A DNA stretch of 64,000 nucleotides from Fistulifera solaris (lineage: Eukaryota; Bacillariophyta; Bacillariophyceae; Naviculales; Stauroneidaceae): assembly GCA_030295235.1 (NCBI GenBank), contig AP026130.1, positions 1,054,001 to 1,118,000 of the forward strand, in the 5' to 3' direction. A program made the translations under genes and the position numbers. The notes under the pieces are model-generated. The model did not search any database. It worked only from the letters and a program-made list of their open reading frames with translations, and had not been told where the DNA came from. Positions 9,685 through 20,579 of this stretch are shown here, piece after piece (positions within the stretch are counted from its first letter, which is position 1; every line of letters starts with the position of its first letter).

Positions 9685-12109
9685 ATGGATTTACTCGACT
9701 ACAGTTCAGACGAATCATCATCGATTGCATCCACGAATAACGACGGAACAGCGCTAGAAACGCGACAGGAGACGTCCTCCGACGATGCATTCTGGATGGA
9801 GAAGTACCGGCGCCTCAAAACGTTTCACGAAGCGAACGGGCACTGCAATCTTCCCAACTCGAATGAAAACGAACAGCTTTTGTCATGGGTCGCCGATCAA
9901 CGATCTTCCTATCATGCGGGCACGTTGCGCAGTAATCACCAAGTACTTTTGAATGCATTGGGTTTTGTTTGGAGTCTCTCGAGCACCGAATCGAGCACCG
10001 AAGAACAAGCAGCCGATTTGCGCTGGATGGAACGATACAAGCGCTTGGTTGCATTTAAAGCGAAAAATGGTCACATGAAGGTCAAAGCACATGAGGATCT
10101 AGATCTAAAGACATGGATTAACTTCCAACGGGTCCACAAAAAGAAGGCAAGCTTCGAAAAGATCGAGAGCAACTTTTGAATCAGCTTAAATTTGTTTGGA
10201 GTGCGCGAAACATTAAACGACAAGAAGCCGATTCGCGCTGGATGGATGAATACAAGCGGCTCTCTGCATATAAAGATAAACACGGGCACATGAAGGTCAC
10301 ACCGAGCGAGGACAAAGACCTAAGCCAATGGATATACAACCAAAGATCCCACAAACGCAAAGGAATGCTCCGAAAAGATCGGGAACAACTTCTGGATAAG
10401 CTTGAATTTCCTTGGAGTATGAACAACAGCACTGAAAAAGGACGAGCATTCGATGTACTTTGGATGGATCGATACAATCGACTCGCTGCATACAAAAAGA
10501 AGAACGGCCACTTAAATGTCAAAGAGCATGAGGACAAAAACCTAAATAGGTGGATAAGCAACCAGCGGGTCCGTAAGAACACAGGCAAGCTTCCAGAGGA
10601 TCGAGAGCAACTTTTGAATCAGTTGGAATTTGACTGGAAAGCACCCAAACACGTTGTCCAGGACATGTCGACAACTGGGATGAAGTCAGATACACCCTCA
10701 GAATCTAATAACGCAGTTTCTGTTTCCACTCCAGAACCGGTTCGCAGTGTCAACACTCGAAGTGCGAGAATCGATGACAGGGTCTGGAACGCCAACTTAC
10801 AGCTTCTCTTTGATTATAAGAAGCGACATGGTCACACCGATGTACCCCGGAGAGGAAAGACGAAAGAGCTAGGCCAGTGGCTTGTCGTACAGAACTCTCT
10901 CATTGAACGCCGTAAACTTTCAGAGGATAAAGCCACGAGGTTGCTTGATCTGCTGAAAGTGGATACAGTTGAAGATTTACGATCCACGAATTATCAATCA
11001 CCGACGGACGAAGAGTCAAGAGGCAGCACCGAGTCGTCGGAGTCAGCAATCTCATGGACACACGAGAGCGACACGTCGGAAATCATCCAAAGATTTCCCG
11101 TTGGGACTCGGATTGAGAAGCAGTTTGAGGTAGAATACGGCAAATTTGAGCCCTTCGGCGGAACTGTCGTATCCTTCGACCACTTCGAGGATGACGAAGG
11201 TAATCAGTATTGGGGATACATGATTCACTACGACGACGGCGATAGGGAGCATATGCTCGAAGCGGACGTAACCAAACTCGTTGTGGAAACGAAAGGCAAA
11301 AAGAGGGGCCGACCGAGAAAGAAGGAAACAACCATAGCCGAGCCCTGTACTGTACGTGAAGCGAAACGCAAAAATAGGGGCCAGCCAAGCAACGACGATG
11401 CGAATTTGACTAAACGGCAGAAGAAGAAGGGGCATTCGAACGAAGAACTCTATCCGAATACGAATGAGGAGAGAAAGGCGAAAGCCGCGTCAGTTGTAGT
11501 GGCAACTGGCAAGTCGGATAAGAAAGAGTCTAGTGCCCGCGCGGAGAAAAAAGAAGCAGCAAACCAACCTTCTATGCGTACCGAAACGAATGACGTAAAC
11601 AGTAATATGTTGCAACAACAATCGGAGCGAAAAGTCACGCTAGACGACTTTGATCGCAATAACCAAGTCGAGGACTTCGTCGGAGGAGGTGCAGTGATGC
11701 ATATCGGCAATTTATCTACAGAAAACCATGAAGTGGATTCCGAGTCGTTGAATATTGCACGTCAGAGTGAAACAGAAGTGGAGAACGAGGAAAAGAGATT
11801 CGATGAACTAGATCACGAGGATGAGCGTTTGGCTAGTGTCGTGTCTCCAGTTACGGCAGAAGCCATAGGTCCCAAGTCGTCCACCGCGAGCTATCCAAAC
11901 CAAAAGTTTGCAATCGGCACGCCCATTGTCAGAATGTTCTTTGACATGAGCGATAATGAAAAGAAAAGCCGTACTCTGGTAAAGTCACCGAATATGTTTA
12001 CGTCGCCGAGGAGAAGCTTGGGTTGTACTTTGTGCAGTATGACGACGGGGACACAGAGTTTATGGAAGAATGGGAAATTGCCAAATTCTCTTCTTCGCTA
12101 AGCATTTAA
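9685..12109 (+). CDS. Helicase-associated (HA) repeat protein with AT-hook and Tudor-like domains, two frame breaks
   Basis: About 808 aa once two one-base gaps are allowed for: G at 10146-10147 and A at 11964-11967. The start MDLLDYSSDES is chosen because the upstream in-frame sequence looks non-coding. Five HA modules follow one another, each with W..Y.RL..(F/Y)...(N/H)GH...V, W...QR and LL..L.F.W; the fifth (VWNANLQLLFDYKKRHGH) is the most diverged. Next come a Tudor-like module (FPVGTRIEKQF, then YMIHYDDGDREHM), an AT-hook (KKRGRPRKK), a long charged linker and a second Tudor-like module (YFVQYDDGDTEFMEEWEI) that appears only after the second correction. HA repeats are expanded in diatoms, usually without a helicase, and none is present here. 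A chromatin or nucleic-acid role is inferred. Without correction the gene appears as two fragments. Confidence 0.82.
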
Positions 12110-12302
12110 CCAAACTATAAAGCGACTACTCTACTGTCATATTCAGTCATTTTTTCATTTTCGATCGACCGTTGGTGAGTTTGTTACTTCAAAGGTAATA
12201 GCAAATGTTCGATCACAAACTCATGCAGAGACCGCGGAATTAAGTAGGTAATACTCTAGTTTCGGATGCATTATCAGCAAGCAAACGCAAGAATAATGCG
12301 AT

Positions 12303-13317
12303 TTAACCGAAAACACCAGTCAAAAGAAAGACATCAAGAAGCAAGCAAACAAAAACCATAAAGACGAAAACATGGAAAGCACGCAAATTGCGTTTCCCGA
12401 TAGCAGTTCCTGTCCAAGGGCACCTAATAAAGGAAGCCACCGTCAAAGTTAGATGTTCAAGAAATCCGATTCAGCATATCAATTTTTCAAGACTTACGTA
12501 TGGTCAAAATCTTCCACTACCACGGCCGTGTCGGGATCGTAATACGCTCCAGGAGGACGATACGTCTGAGCTTGATCTGACCACCGCCATGTACTATCCG
12601 GCAGCGTTGCTTGTCTCCTTAAGATTCCAGGGTCACGACAACCCGTAAACGCAAGGGAAACGACGAGAGCGATAGTACAAATCAACCACAGAGCTATTAA
12701 GCCTGACGCAAGACGAAGAACAAGATCCGTGAGAAGTACCATTTTCGGACCATACCTTCAATTTTGTCAATCACATCAAAACCTACCAAGCGACTTTGGA
12801 GCCCCGGTCCTTATGCCACCCCAGAATGCCCAAATTGTGACCACCAATATGAGTGGATAGGTCACAAACACCAACATTGGCCAAAAGGACCCACAACAAT
12901 GTCTAAAGATGGCTTTGAAACTTTGCGTTTTTCAAGAATACCAGTTTCCTCATCCAGAACCTCTTCTTCTACCCAGTGTTGCGACTGCCGAAGAACTGCC
13001 ATATTCCCAACTCGACCGGCTTTAAAAAAGGGGCAAACCTTTGCGGAACAACACAAGCAACCCGAATGATCGGGTTCTATATCAGAGTCACCGTACGCGT
13101 CAGTTGCTTTCAGAGGACGATCCCGTTCATCCAACCAGCTCAATTCTGTGAGACCTACAGCGAAAGGAGATTCTTTCCATCGTTTTAATCGAAGCACGTG
13201 CTTCTCCTTTTGACATTCTTCTTCGAGAGAGAGCGGCGCCAGTTCCGACGACTCATTCTCGTTGTTCTCATCCTCTTGCAAACAAGGTTTTAATATTGGA
13301 GCACGACGATGAGCCAT
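12303..13317 (-). CDS. DHHC-like protein acyltransferase, DHTC variant, paralog 2
   Basis: Three exons: 12787-13317, 12498-12702 and 12303-12423. Introns are 84 bp (GTAGGT...GTCAG) and 74 bp (GTAAGT...TTAG); the second sits at exactly the DHTC position used in paralog 1. One T is missing in the run at 12893-12896; restoring it gives GPFWPMLVFVTYPLI and a total of 286 codons including the stop, divisible by three. Layout matches paralog 1: Cys knuckle (GCLCCSAKVC), RVGNM, first membrane segment, second membrane segment ending in GCRDPG, YRPPGAYYDPDTAVVVEDF, FDHTCPWTGTAIGKRN and a final membrane segment. The DHHC zinc ligands are mostly absent and the catalytic Cys is kept. The end of this gene faces the HA-repeat gene. 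Confidence 0.82.
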
Positions 13318-14152
13318 GTTATACGTGAATGCTGATCATGAGAAGAGGAGCAACGAGTGGACGAAAAGAATGAGAATGCAGAGAAAATCTATTATCATTC
13401 GATTATTCACTGCAAATAAAAAATGAAAACAAAATGCGGACGACTATCTCCAAGACTGAAAGTTTGCTTTAGTCGGGAGTCCAGTCACATACACAATTTT
13501 ACGGCATTTGCGAGTTAACGAAAGAAGTTACTCCGGAGTAATCTAGTTTTATTTGAAATGGCAAAGAATAACTGAGTTCCTTGCCTTTCAGCCCACCAAA
13601 TCGTTCATGTACTCTTGACTTTTTATGAAGATTATTGTTAGACTTGTCATCGTCGAGAACTGCCCCGGATGTAGAGCCTATAATGTCTTGGCAATCCGCA
13701 TCTAAACATTGGTAGGGACGGATTGTGTTACGGTTCTGTCATAGAGATAGGAAATAAGCACGCTAAACTCTCAATTTTTATTTTTATTTTATTTTAGCTT
13801 AACGTGTAGGCTAACTTTTCCACGACTGCTTTTCAGTCACGTACGACGATCATTGATTTATTCGTTATTCCTACAGTACCAGGTAAGCTTACGACAAATC
13901 TAAACTATGTTGTGTTCCTTAGAATAATCTACCAATGAATAATGTATACGTAGCTGATGCTGGGGGATAGATATGATAGGTAATGCACACCTGAATTCGA
14001 TTATTTTTCGATGAAACTCGCCCCGGATGCTTCCGGAACAGACCAAGTACTAGGCTTTTAACCATACCATGAACTGCTTCAACAAAAAACGGTTGCTTTA
14101 ACATTACATGTTACACTCCGTGCGACTCAAAACGATGAAAGGCGTGTTTCTC
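13318..14152. other. Intergenic with one copy of the CACGACTG palindrome
   Basis: No gene recognised. A CCACGACTG...CAGTCACG palindrome lies near 13820, the same motif that opens the duplication at 3.46 kb. The rest is AT-rich. Confidence 0.5.
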
Positions 14153-16249
14153 TTAGTTCACGGCAGTCGCCTCGGGAATCGATGTGATAATACCCACACC
14201 GCGGACACGTCCATCGCGGAATAACATACGCATTCCTGGTCGTACATACTCGGGACGTTGCGCAAATTCGAAACGAACTTTCGCACGACTTCCGGGGCGC
14301 AACACGATGTGATTTTCTTCGTTAGATGCGTAGTGGCTTCGAGTCACTCCGCCGATGCTGTTGTTAACAATCTCGATACTTTTTGCAAAGGCGCTCTGCC
14401 TGACGTTCAGAATGTGAACGTACGCTTGATACGACCTTCGAATCGTTGTGCCTTCTCCTTTCAAAACACAGATTTCGGCATCGAATTCACGGGTAGAAAA
14501 CGGGTCCTCTTTTAACACGACCATTCCACGACGTAGTTTCTTACGCATCTCTTTGTTTAACGCGAAAGCAAGACACGCCGACTGACCTGCGGTGATGTGT
14601 GTCGTATTGATGCGTGCGATATGTGCGGATTTAGCAACCGTCTTCATGAAACTTCCGTCATCGGTGGGCCCCACATAAACGTTGCAGTTCGATCCTACAT
14701 GCAATTCACCCGCGTTTACGAATCCAGAAACCACAGGACCAACACCAGGAACGTTGAAAATATCTTCCGCCAAAAACTCAAACTTGCGATTGATTTTGTT
14801 CTCGTGTTTACGTCGCTTGGGCAATGAAAAGAGCATTTTCTGCAACAACGTAATGCCCTCGCCAGTAACGCACGACGTCTCAAACATCGGCGCAAGAGTG
14901 TGGAGTTTGTCCATTACTGTGACTACATCCTCTTCATTCCTGATCTTGAACGGCTTTTTCCCAATTTCCGGCGACCGCAGCATTTTTGTAACCTCTTTTC
15001 GACATGTCTCATATGCGTGTTCAGGACAGCCATCAATCTTGGTGAAAACAACGATAACTGGAATACCAAAACTACAACACAGATTCAAATGTTGTTGCGT
15101 CATGTGCGTGGGTGGCTGTCTAGCGTTCACCATGATCAAAGCGTAATCCGCAAAACCCGAGGACACACCATGGATACTGTATCATTATGATCCAAGTCAG
15201 TCAAACAGCAGTACCGCGACACACAAACCAACTCGTCTCACAAAGCTACTTACGTTGTTTTCAAGTACTTCTCGTGCCCCGCAAGATCCATGAGTGTCAC
15301 CGTCTTATACGACTCGCGAGCCACTTCGTCTTCACTTTTCCGCTTGGCTCGTACCGCATCGCGTCCCGTGACCGGTTCTCCCGTCGAACGAAAACCCAAC
15401 AAATGCGTTGTGGCCGTCGAAGTGCGACCACTTTCAATTTCGTGCCGATGTTTCATAATGGCGGTTCGACTCTTTCCACGACCGTCATCCAACGCTGCCG
15501 TAATCAAAGTACCAATGAGAGTCGATTTTCCCGCATCAACATTTCCAACTACTGCCACTCGGATGTTGCGCGCCGACAAGGTCTCCCCAATACTGAACGA
15601 CTCGTCGTTGCTGGTATCCATAGTAGTACTTCCTTGCGATGCGTTCGCCAATTCCGCCACGGATTTCGGCGATGGATCCAACAGATGTGTTTCGACACGA
15701 TGAATCGACAATTCTCCTCGTGTTATGACACCCGGCTCTTTACACAGCATGGGATCTTCTTTGACAACCACTGGATGGCCCGCCGCATCTCCAAAAATGG
15801 GTGCTTCGTACGCCTTGAGCGACGTTCCTACCAATTCCCCCTCCACGACTTCCTTTTGAATCATGATTCGTTCAACCACAATGGCATTGAGTGATCGCGC
15901 GATGCATTCGAGCACCCGCGCCGATTCGGCGACCGATGGATAATCGAGCAGACTGTGACAACCATCATCTTCGACTCCGATATAATAACGACAGGATCCG
16001 CCTCCTTCGTCCATACGAAACGACATTTGTGTGGCTAATGACCGTAGTCGAGCCGTATTGGCTTGATTGACTTGTCGCTTGTATTCGATGGGTCCTTTCT
16101 GGAATGCGGAAATGAGAAACGACGATGAAAGGAATGAATGAATCTTGCACTCCCAGTCTTGCACCTACCTGTTGTTCCGGCGGTACGACAGGGATCGACC
16201 GCCGCATATCATCTCTTGGTACCGATGGTTTATTATTATTTAATGTCAT
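14153..16249 (-). CDS. GTPBP1/GTPBP2-type translational GTPase
   Basis: Three exons, 16169-16249, 15254-16098 and 14153-15176, with introns of 70 bp (GTAGGT...CCAG) and 77 bp (GTAAGT...ACAG). Every junction keeps frame, giving 649 aa with no break. The G domain shows the P-loop GNVDAGKST (residues about 212-220), the switch II motif DLAGHEKYLKTT split by intron 2, and TKID (G4). Downstream are EF-Tu-like beta-barrel domains (NVPGVGPVVSGFV, then LRPGSRAKVRFEF and RPEYVRPGMRMLFRDGR). The length and the spacing before the P-loop fit the eukaryotic GTPBP1 family, linked to mRNA surveillance and ribosome rescue. The 27-residue first exon (MTLNNNKPSVPRD) is the only upstream ATG that splices in frame. 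Confidence 0.92.
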
Positions 16250-16844
16250 CTTTTCAACAAGATACCCACACTTCGAGGAAGTGTTGCGGGCCTTCTATTT
16301 TCTTGTACCTTGTGGATGTTGATTCGGTATGTCGTTGTTGACACAGCGACGCTGTAATAATTCTTTCGGAGATTTTGTAGCGCGGGTGCGGGGTTGGCGT
16401 TTTGGATGTTGCGGCTTTATTTTCCCCCGCGCTGACGTGATGGATCCATTTTCGATCGGGACTGCAGGTCATTTCATTCCCGAACGAAGAAATCCGAACA
16501 CGCGGATACGCACACGTCACACTGGTCCTCGGTTTCGGCGAGCGTCGTTGTCGTTGTCAAGCTTGTTTTATTCTATACGAAGCAATACCACTCCGACGTT
16601 TCGTACGTAGGGTCGCTAATGACGTACGAGGCCACTGGCGATTGCACTGTATCTTTCTATACAATGCCAATCGCTGGCGACGGGCCACGCGCAGGTCTGT
16701 TTGCAGCGTGCACGAAGCACGACACCCATTTTTGCTTGCGAAAAGAAAGCGTTCACCCGCAACTAGAACCTTTCTTATACTTGTGAATCCAAATTCATTC
16801 GGTTAGTGATCCTAACACGTGCCAATAAGCGCCCCCACAATATC
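16250..16844. other. Divergent promoter region with a stable hairpin
   Basis: This is the shared upstream region of the GTPase gene (minus) and PGRL1 (plus). It contains an inverted repeat at 16638-16674: GCGATTG and CACTGTAT pair with ATACAATG and CAATCGC, with one mismatch, one bulged C and a 6-base loop. No tRNA or other RNA gene was identified. Confidence 0.5.
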
Positions 16845-17923
16845 ATGTTGTTCCGATTGACATCCGCATTTCTGAGCGTCCTGTTGCTGGCGCCTTCGGC
16901 GACCGCCTTTACCATCCATCCACAGGCCACAACAACGTTCACTCGATCGGGAAAATTGACGGCCAAGGATGATAAAGCCGAATCCTTTTTACCGAAGAAG
17001 AAGAAAAATCGAAATTCATTACATCGGTCTTTAATAAAGAACTCGCGTTTGATCAAAAGTCGGGTCGTTTTTTTCGAGACGGGTTTTGGCGAAGGTGATT
17101 GCGTCCCCGAGGAAGAGTTTTGTATGGTCGATGACGCATCCGGAACTCCCGTTCGATTGACTGTCGAAGAGAAGGAACGAATTTTCTTGGATGCCCTTCA
17201 GGTGAGTCATACATAAACTGTTGTCATTGAAGCCTGTTTTAGCGCTCATCGTTCGCTCACTTCCTCAACTACCGATAGTCGTACTATGTGTCAGGTCGAC
17301 AGATGTTGTCGGATGCCGAATTCGACAGATTGAAAGAAGATTTAGAATGGAACGGATCGCCTTTGGTGGCAATGAATCAAAAGGAAGTCCGATACATGAC
17401 AGCCATGCAAGAGTACATGAAGGGAACGCCCGTCATGAGTGATGCCGAGTTTGATAAGCTGAAGCAGGAATTGAAAGAAGAAGGATCGCAGTTTGCGGTA
17501 GACACGGAACCAAAATGCTACATTGATACGGGGATTTGCAAAGTGACGTTTCAACAAGACAAATTCCGAAACAATCTTCTCTATCTACCGGCTGGATTAA
17601 TCTTGTTTTTGACCTGGCTCTTCTTCAGCTACGAACTCATCAACCCTCTCATTGCTATCAACCCTGTTATCCTCGCGACGGTTGGATTGCCTTTTATCTA
17701 CAGTGGTTCCAAGGCCGTTACGGAAAACCTCATCTTTACCGACAACAAGGTCCTCTACGGACCGTGCCCGAACTGCAGTTTCGAAAACCGTGTTTACTTT
17801 GGCAACATCTTGGGTGTAGATGGCTTTACGGATGTAGCAAAATGCAAGTGCCCCAATTGCAGAACAGAGTTCAGTGTCTTGAAAAATACGATGCGAGCGA
17901 GCACTATAGTACCTAAAGCTTAA
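16845..17923 (+). CDS. PGRL1: PGR5-like protein 1 (PGRL1), plastid precursor
   Basis: Two exons, 16845-17201 and 17279-17923, around a 77-bp intron (GTGAGT...GATAG); 333 aa. The start MLFRLTSAFLSV gives a signal peptide ending in SATAF|TIHP, the diatom plastid targeting motif; an in-frame ATG 39 bp upstream would spoil it. The mature part has the PGRL1 pattern: LSDAEFDRLKEDLEW, a repeated MSDAEFDKLKQELKEEGS, CYIDTG, two membrane spans (residues about 220-275), and a C-terminal CPNC...CKCPNC set of cysteines. In plants PGRL1 works with PGR5 in antimycin-sensitive cyclic electron flow around photosystem I in the thylakoid. All expected motifs are intact. Confidence 0.92.
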
Positions 17924-18264
17924 AAAACAACATCCGTCCTTTGCAATGATACAAGAATTGCAAGCTGCGACACTAGCGGACTAACGAAAAATAATTAAAA
18001 TCCCTTGAAAGCAGGAGACCAAATAAATCTTTCTTACTGTGCTCAACCTAGATTAGCGTCATCAACATCCAATTCAAAATGAATCATCTCAAGAGGTTTG
18101 TCACAAGGAGTCAACCTCGCGTGTGTTGACAACAAATAATAATGAAAAGCGGCACACAAACACGTACAAAATAAAATAAAGAGCTTAGCAACATCATACC
18201 CAAGAAGCACCAGATGAATCATACCCAAGAAGCACCAGATGACACATTATTGTGATTTAAATCC
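17924..18264. other. Intergenic with a short perfect direct repeat
   Basis: Holds the PGRL1 3' flank and the 3' flank of the SNARE gene. A direct duplication of about 25 bp (ATCATACCCAAGAAGCACC) occurs at about 18197-18242. No gene seen. Confidence 0.5.
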
Positions 18265-19233
18265 TTATGTATACACCACGAGAAGAAGTAGCAAAAGCAT
18301 GATTCCAAACAGAACCATAATCGTATACAGTTCGCCATTGTTCTTTGTTTGCAAAAACTTGGATAATTTCCCCATCACCAGTCCTAATTGTTGTTCGGCT
18401 TCATCGAGATCCGACTCCATTTCCGTCAACATTTTATGTTGTTGCCCAATCTCATCATGAATCCCATCGGCCATGCGTCCCACGCGCGTCACGGCGGCAT
18501 CCAATTCATCCAATGTTTCATCCTGATGTTGCATTAACAAAGAAGTCCGCGCCTGAGAATCCAAAATCCGCGTCGTATTTTCGCGTTGCGCCGCATTGGT
18601 GGCACCCAAATCCCCCGCCCGCCGCACCGCCTTGGCGCGTTCGTCTTGCAGCAACTTGGCCTTGACGGCCTCGGATGCACTCTCCTGTTTCGCGCGATGA
18701 ATCCGTCCCGCACTCGTCTCACACAGTGTCCGTCGTTCGTACAATTCAGCATCATGAATGTGGGGAAATTTGTCACGATCGTTGTCGACCAATTGTACCG
18801 TCATTTGCACGTCTTTCAAAGTCGCTTCCGCATGTTTCAAATGTCGTTTCAGTGTTTTCTTGGAACTTTTCATTTCGTATGTATTGACGGATGTATCCTG
18901 ATGCGAGTGAATGAGAAACGTATGAAAAAGAATGACGCAGAAACGAACACGACGTACCGTTTGATGCACGACGCGCAAAAACTCGGCCAGTGCTTCATCG
19001 ACCAGTTCGAGTTGCTGCATTAAATCAGCGCGAAATACAAAATACGGATCTTCCGGTGACTCATCGTGATTCATTCCCGCCGTCAGAGGTTCCGATAAAT
19101 GATCCTGGGAACGCATGCGAAACGATGCACCCGACGCTACCGAGGCGGCCGCAGAACGAAGCGTGCTGGGTCGGAAGGACGAAGAATCAAAATTACTTTT
19201 GCAATTGTTTCCGTTCAGCGATTCGTACGACAT
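18265..19233 (-). CDS. Qc-SNARE, syntaxin-6/SYP61-like
   Basis: The open frame is 322 codons, but 18898-18957 (60 bp, GTACGT...CATCAG) is most likely an intron that is a multiple of three and free of stops, leaving 302 aa. An N-terminal syntaxin-6-like segment (EDPYFVFRADLMQQLELV) is interrupted by this intron. A helical region, the Qc SNARE motif (QDETLDELDAAVTRVGRMAD through GQQHKMLTEMESDLDEAEQQ) and a C-terminal membrane anchor (IMVLFGIMLLLLLLVVYT) follow. This arrangement fits SNAREs of the trans-Golgi/endosome system. The polypeptide translated from unspliced RNA would add 20 hydrophobic or basic residues (VRRVRFCVILFHTFLI...) between helices. Confidence 0.88.
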   Translation of the reverse strand: MSYESLNGNNCKSNFDSSSFRPSTLRSAAASVASGASFRMRSQDHLSEPLTAGMNHDESPEDPYFVFRADLMQQLELVDEALAEFLRVVHQTVRRVRFCVILFHTFLIHSHQDTSVNTYEMKSSKKTLKRHLKHAEATLKDVQMTVQLVDNDRDKFPHIHDAELYERRTLCETSAGRIHRAKQESASEAVKAKLLQDERAKAVRRAGDLGATNAAQRENTTRILDSQARTSLLMQHQDETLDELDAAVTRVGRMADGIHDEIGQQHKMLTEMESDLDEAEQQLGLVMGKLSKFLQTKNNGELYTIMVLFGIMLLLLLLVVYT

Positions 19234-19538
19234 TTTTACAAGAATATATGTTTCAATTGCTTCACAAGACGAGGAATATGTTCGAGGAAGGGTTTACAAA
19301 CAAGAAGCAAGTGACAACGAAGGCCTCATCATCATTTTTGTGTTTGTTGTTGTGTTGCATTTTATTTTTTTGTGTTTCAAAAAAGGTCGCGTGCCTTTCG
19401 TTTGTAGTGGTTCGGAAGCGTTAATAATAAAACGTGTCGGACGTCAGAGCGGTTCTAATTTAATGTTGCAACGCAAAACACGCAACACACTCGTCGCCAT
19501 TTTCCGTTGAAACGATCGAAGAGATACCACAAACGACC
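19234..19538. other. Divergent intergenic region, nothing recognised
   Basis: Separates the SNARE gene (minus) from acyltransferase paralog 3 (plus). It is T-rich around 19330-19380. No repeat or RNA gene seen. Confidence 0.5.
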
Positions 19539-20579
19539 ATGATATCCGCCAACAGCGAACAAATCATTCAAGAATGGAACCGCGTCGTCAATGGCATTGA
19601 AGAAGGCAGTGAAGTGGCGTCACTGGACGAAAGTGTTCAAGAAAACGACGAGGTTGCCCGCCATTGGCGGGCGTCACCCTTGCCGTGGGAAAATCCAAAA
19701 TTACGTGGGCCGATGAAGATGTTGGTTGTAGAACGTGCTGTCGTTCGTGTTTTACTGGAAAGAAGAGTGTTGTGTTACAATTCAGTGGTCTCATTTGTGG
19801 AAAATTACCGGTCGGTCGCGTCGGGAATCTCATTGTTTTGAAACAAAGGACGGAAGCCGTTCTCGATGACAATCAACAAAAAATAGGTGAACGACCACGA
19901 CTTTTATGTGTGTTAGGTCCTTACTGGCCCATGATGGCTTTTATTACAATACCGGGTCTGGTTTTGTTTTCTTTTTCGACTTGTTATATGCATGAACTGT
20001 GGAACAGCACCTGGCAGTTTGTTATACTATTGGCGGTCAACACAATTGCCATCGTTTCACTCCTCATGACGGCGTGTTCCGATCCGGGAGTCTTGTATCG
20101 ACACGCCGAACTACCGCCGGGTCACACGGCCGAATCGACCATTTGGATTTGGAGTGATCAAGCCTTGACCTATCGACCACCAAATGCACGATTTGATCCA
20201 GAAACGGGGGTGGTCGTGGCCGACTTTGATCATACGTGCCCCTGGACCGGAACCGCCATTGGAGAAAACAATATTTTGTGGTTTCGTTTCTTTGTTCCCT
20301 TTGCTTTCATCTCGTTGATAACGAACATGGTCATACTCGTTTGGCCCGATTAGTTCAAACGCGGCGAATGAACAACAGCTGTTCAATTTTGAAAAGACGA
20401 CTAACAAAGCATTGGCGGTGGCCGTTGTTGAGCCTTCTGTAGCGGGATGTACAGATTGTGAAACTCTTGCTTGGAAAAACAGCCTCTACTGTGTGGACGA
20501 TAAGAACGAGAATGAGGAGAAGCTCCAATCTAAACAAGTGATACTTGAGTCTGACATTCACCTGAAACCTTTGACTTGA
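19539..20579 (+). CDS. DHHC-like protein acyltransferase, DHTC variant, paralog 3
   Basis: Two frame breaks: one T missing at 19680-19681, and one base too many near the T run at 20340-20342. With both allowed for, the frame runs 347 codons including the stop, to 20579. Features follow paralogs 1 and 2: RHWRASP, a Cys cluster (GCRTCCRSC), VGRVGNLIVLK, LGPYWPMMAF with the first membrane segment, a second segment ending in ACSDPGVLY, YRPPNARFDPETGVVVADF, DHTCPWTGTAIGENN and a third membrane segment. Unlike the others it has no intron in the DHTC codon and appears to carry an extra hydrophilic tail containing GCTDCETLAW. It is the most diverged of the three. Zinc ligands are lost as in its relatives. 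Confidence 0.75.

Noticed and set aside
12494-12742. Independent small membrane protein gene within paralog 2
   Set aside because: It is the middle exon of the acyltransferase paralog, matched to paralog 1 on both sides.
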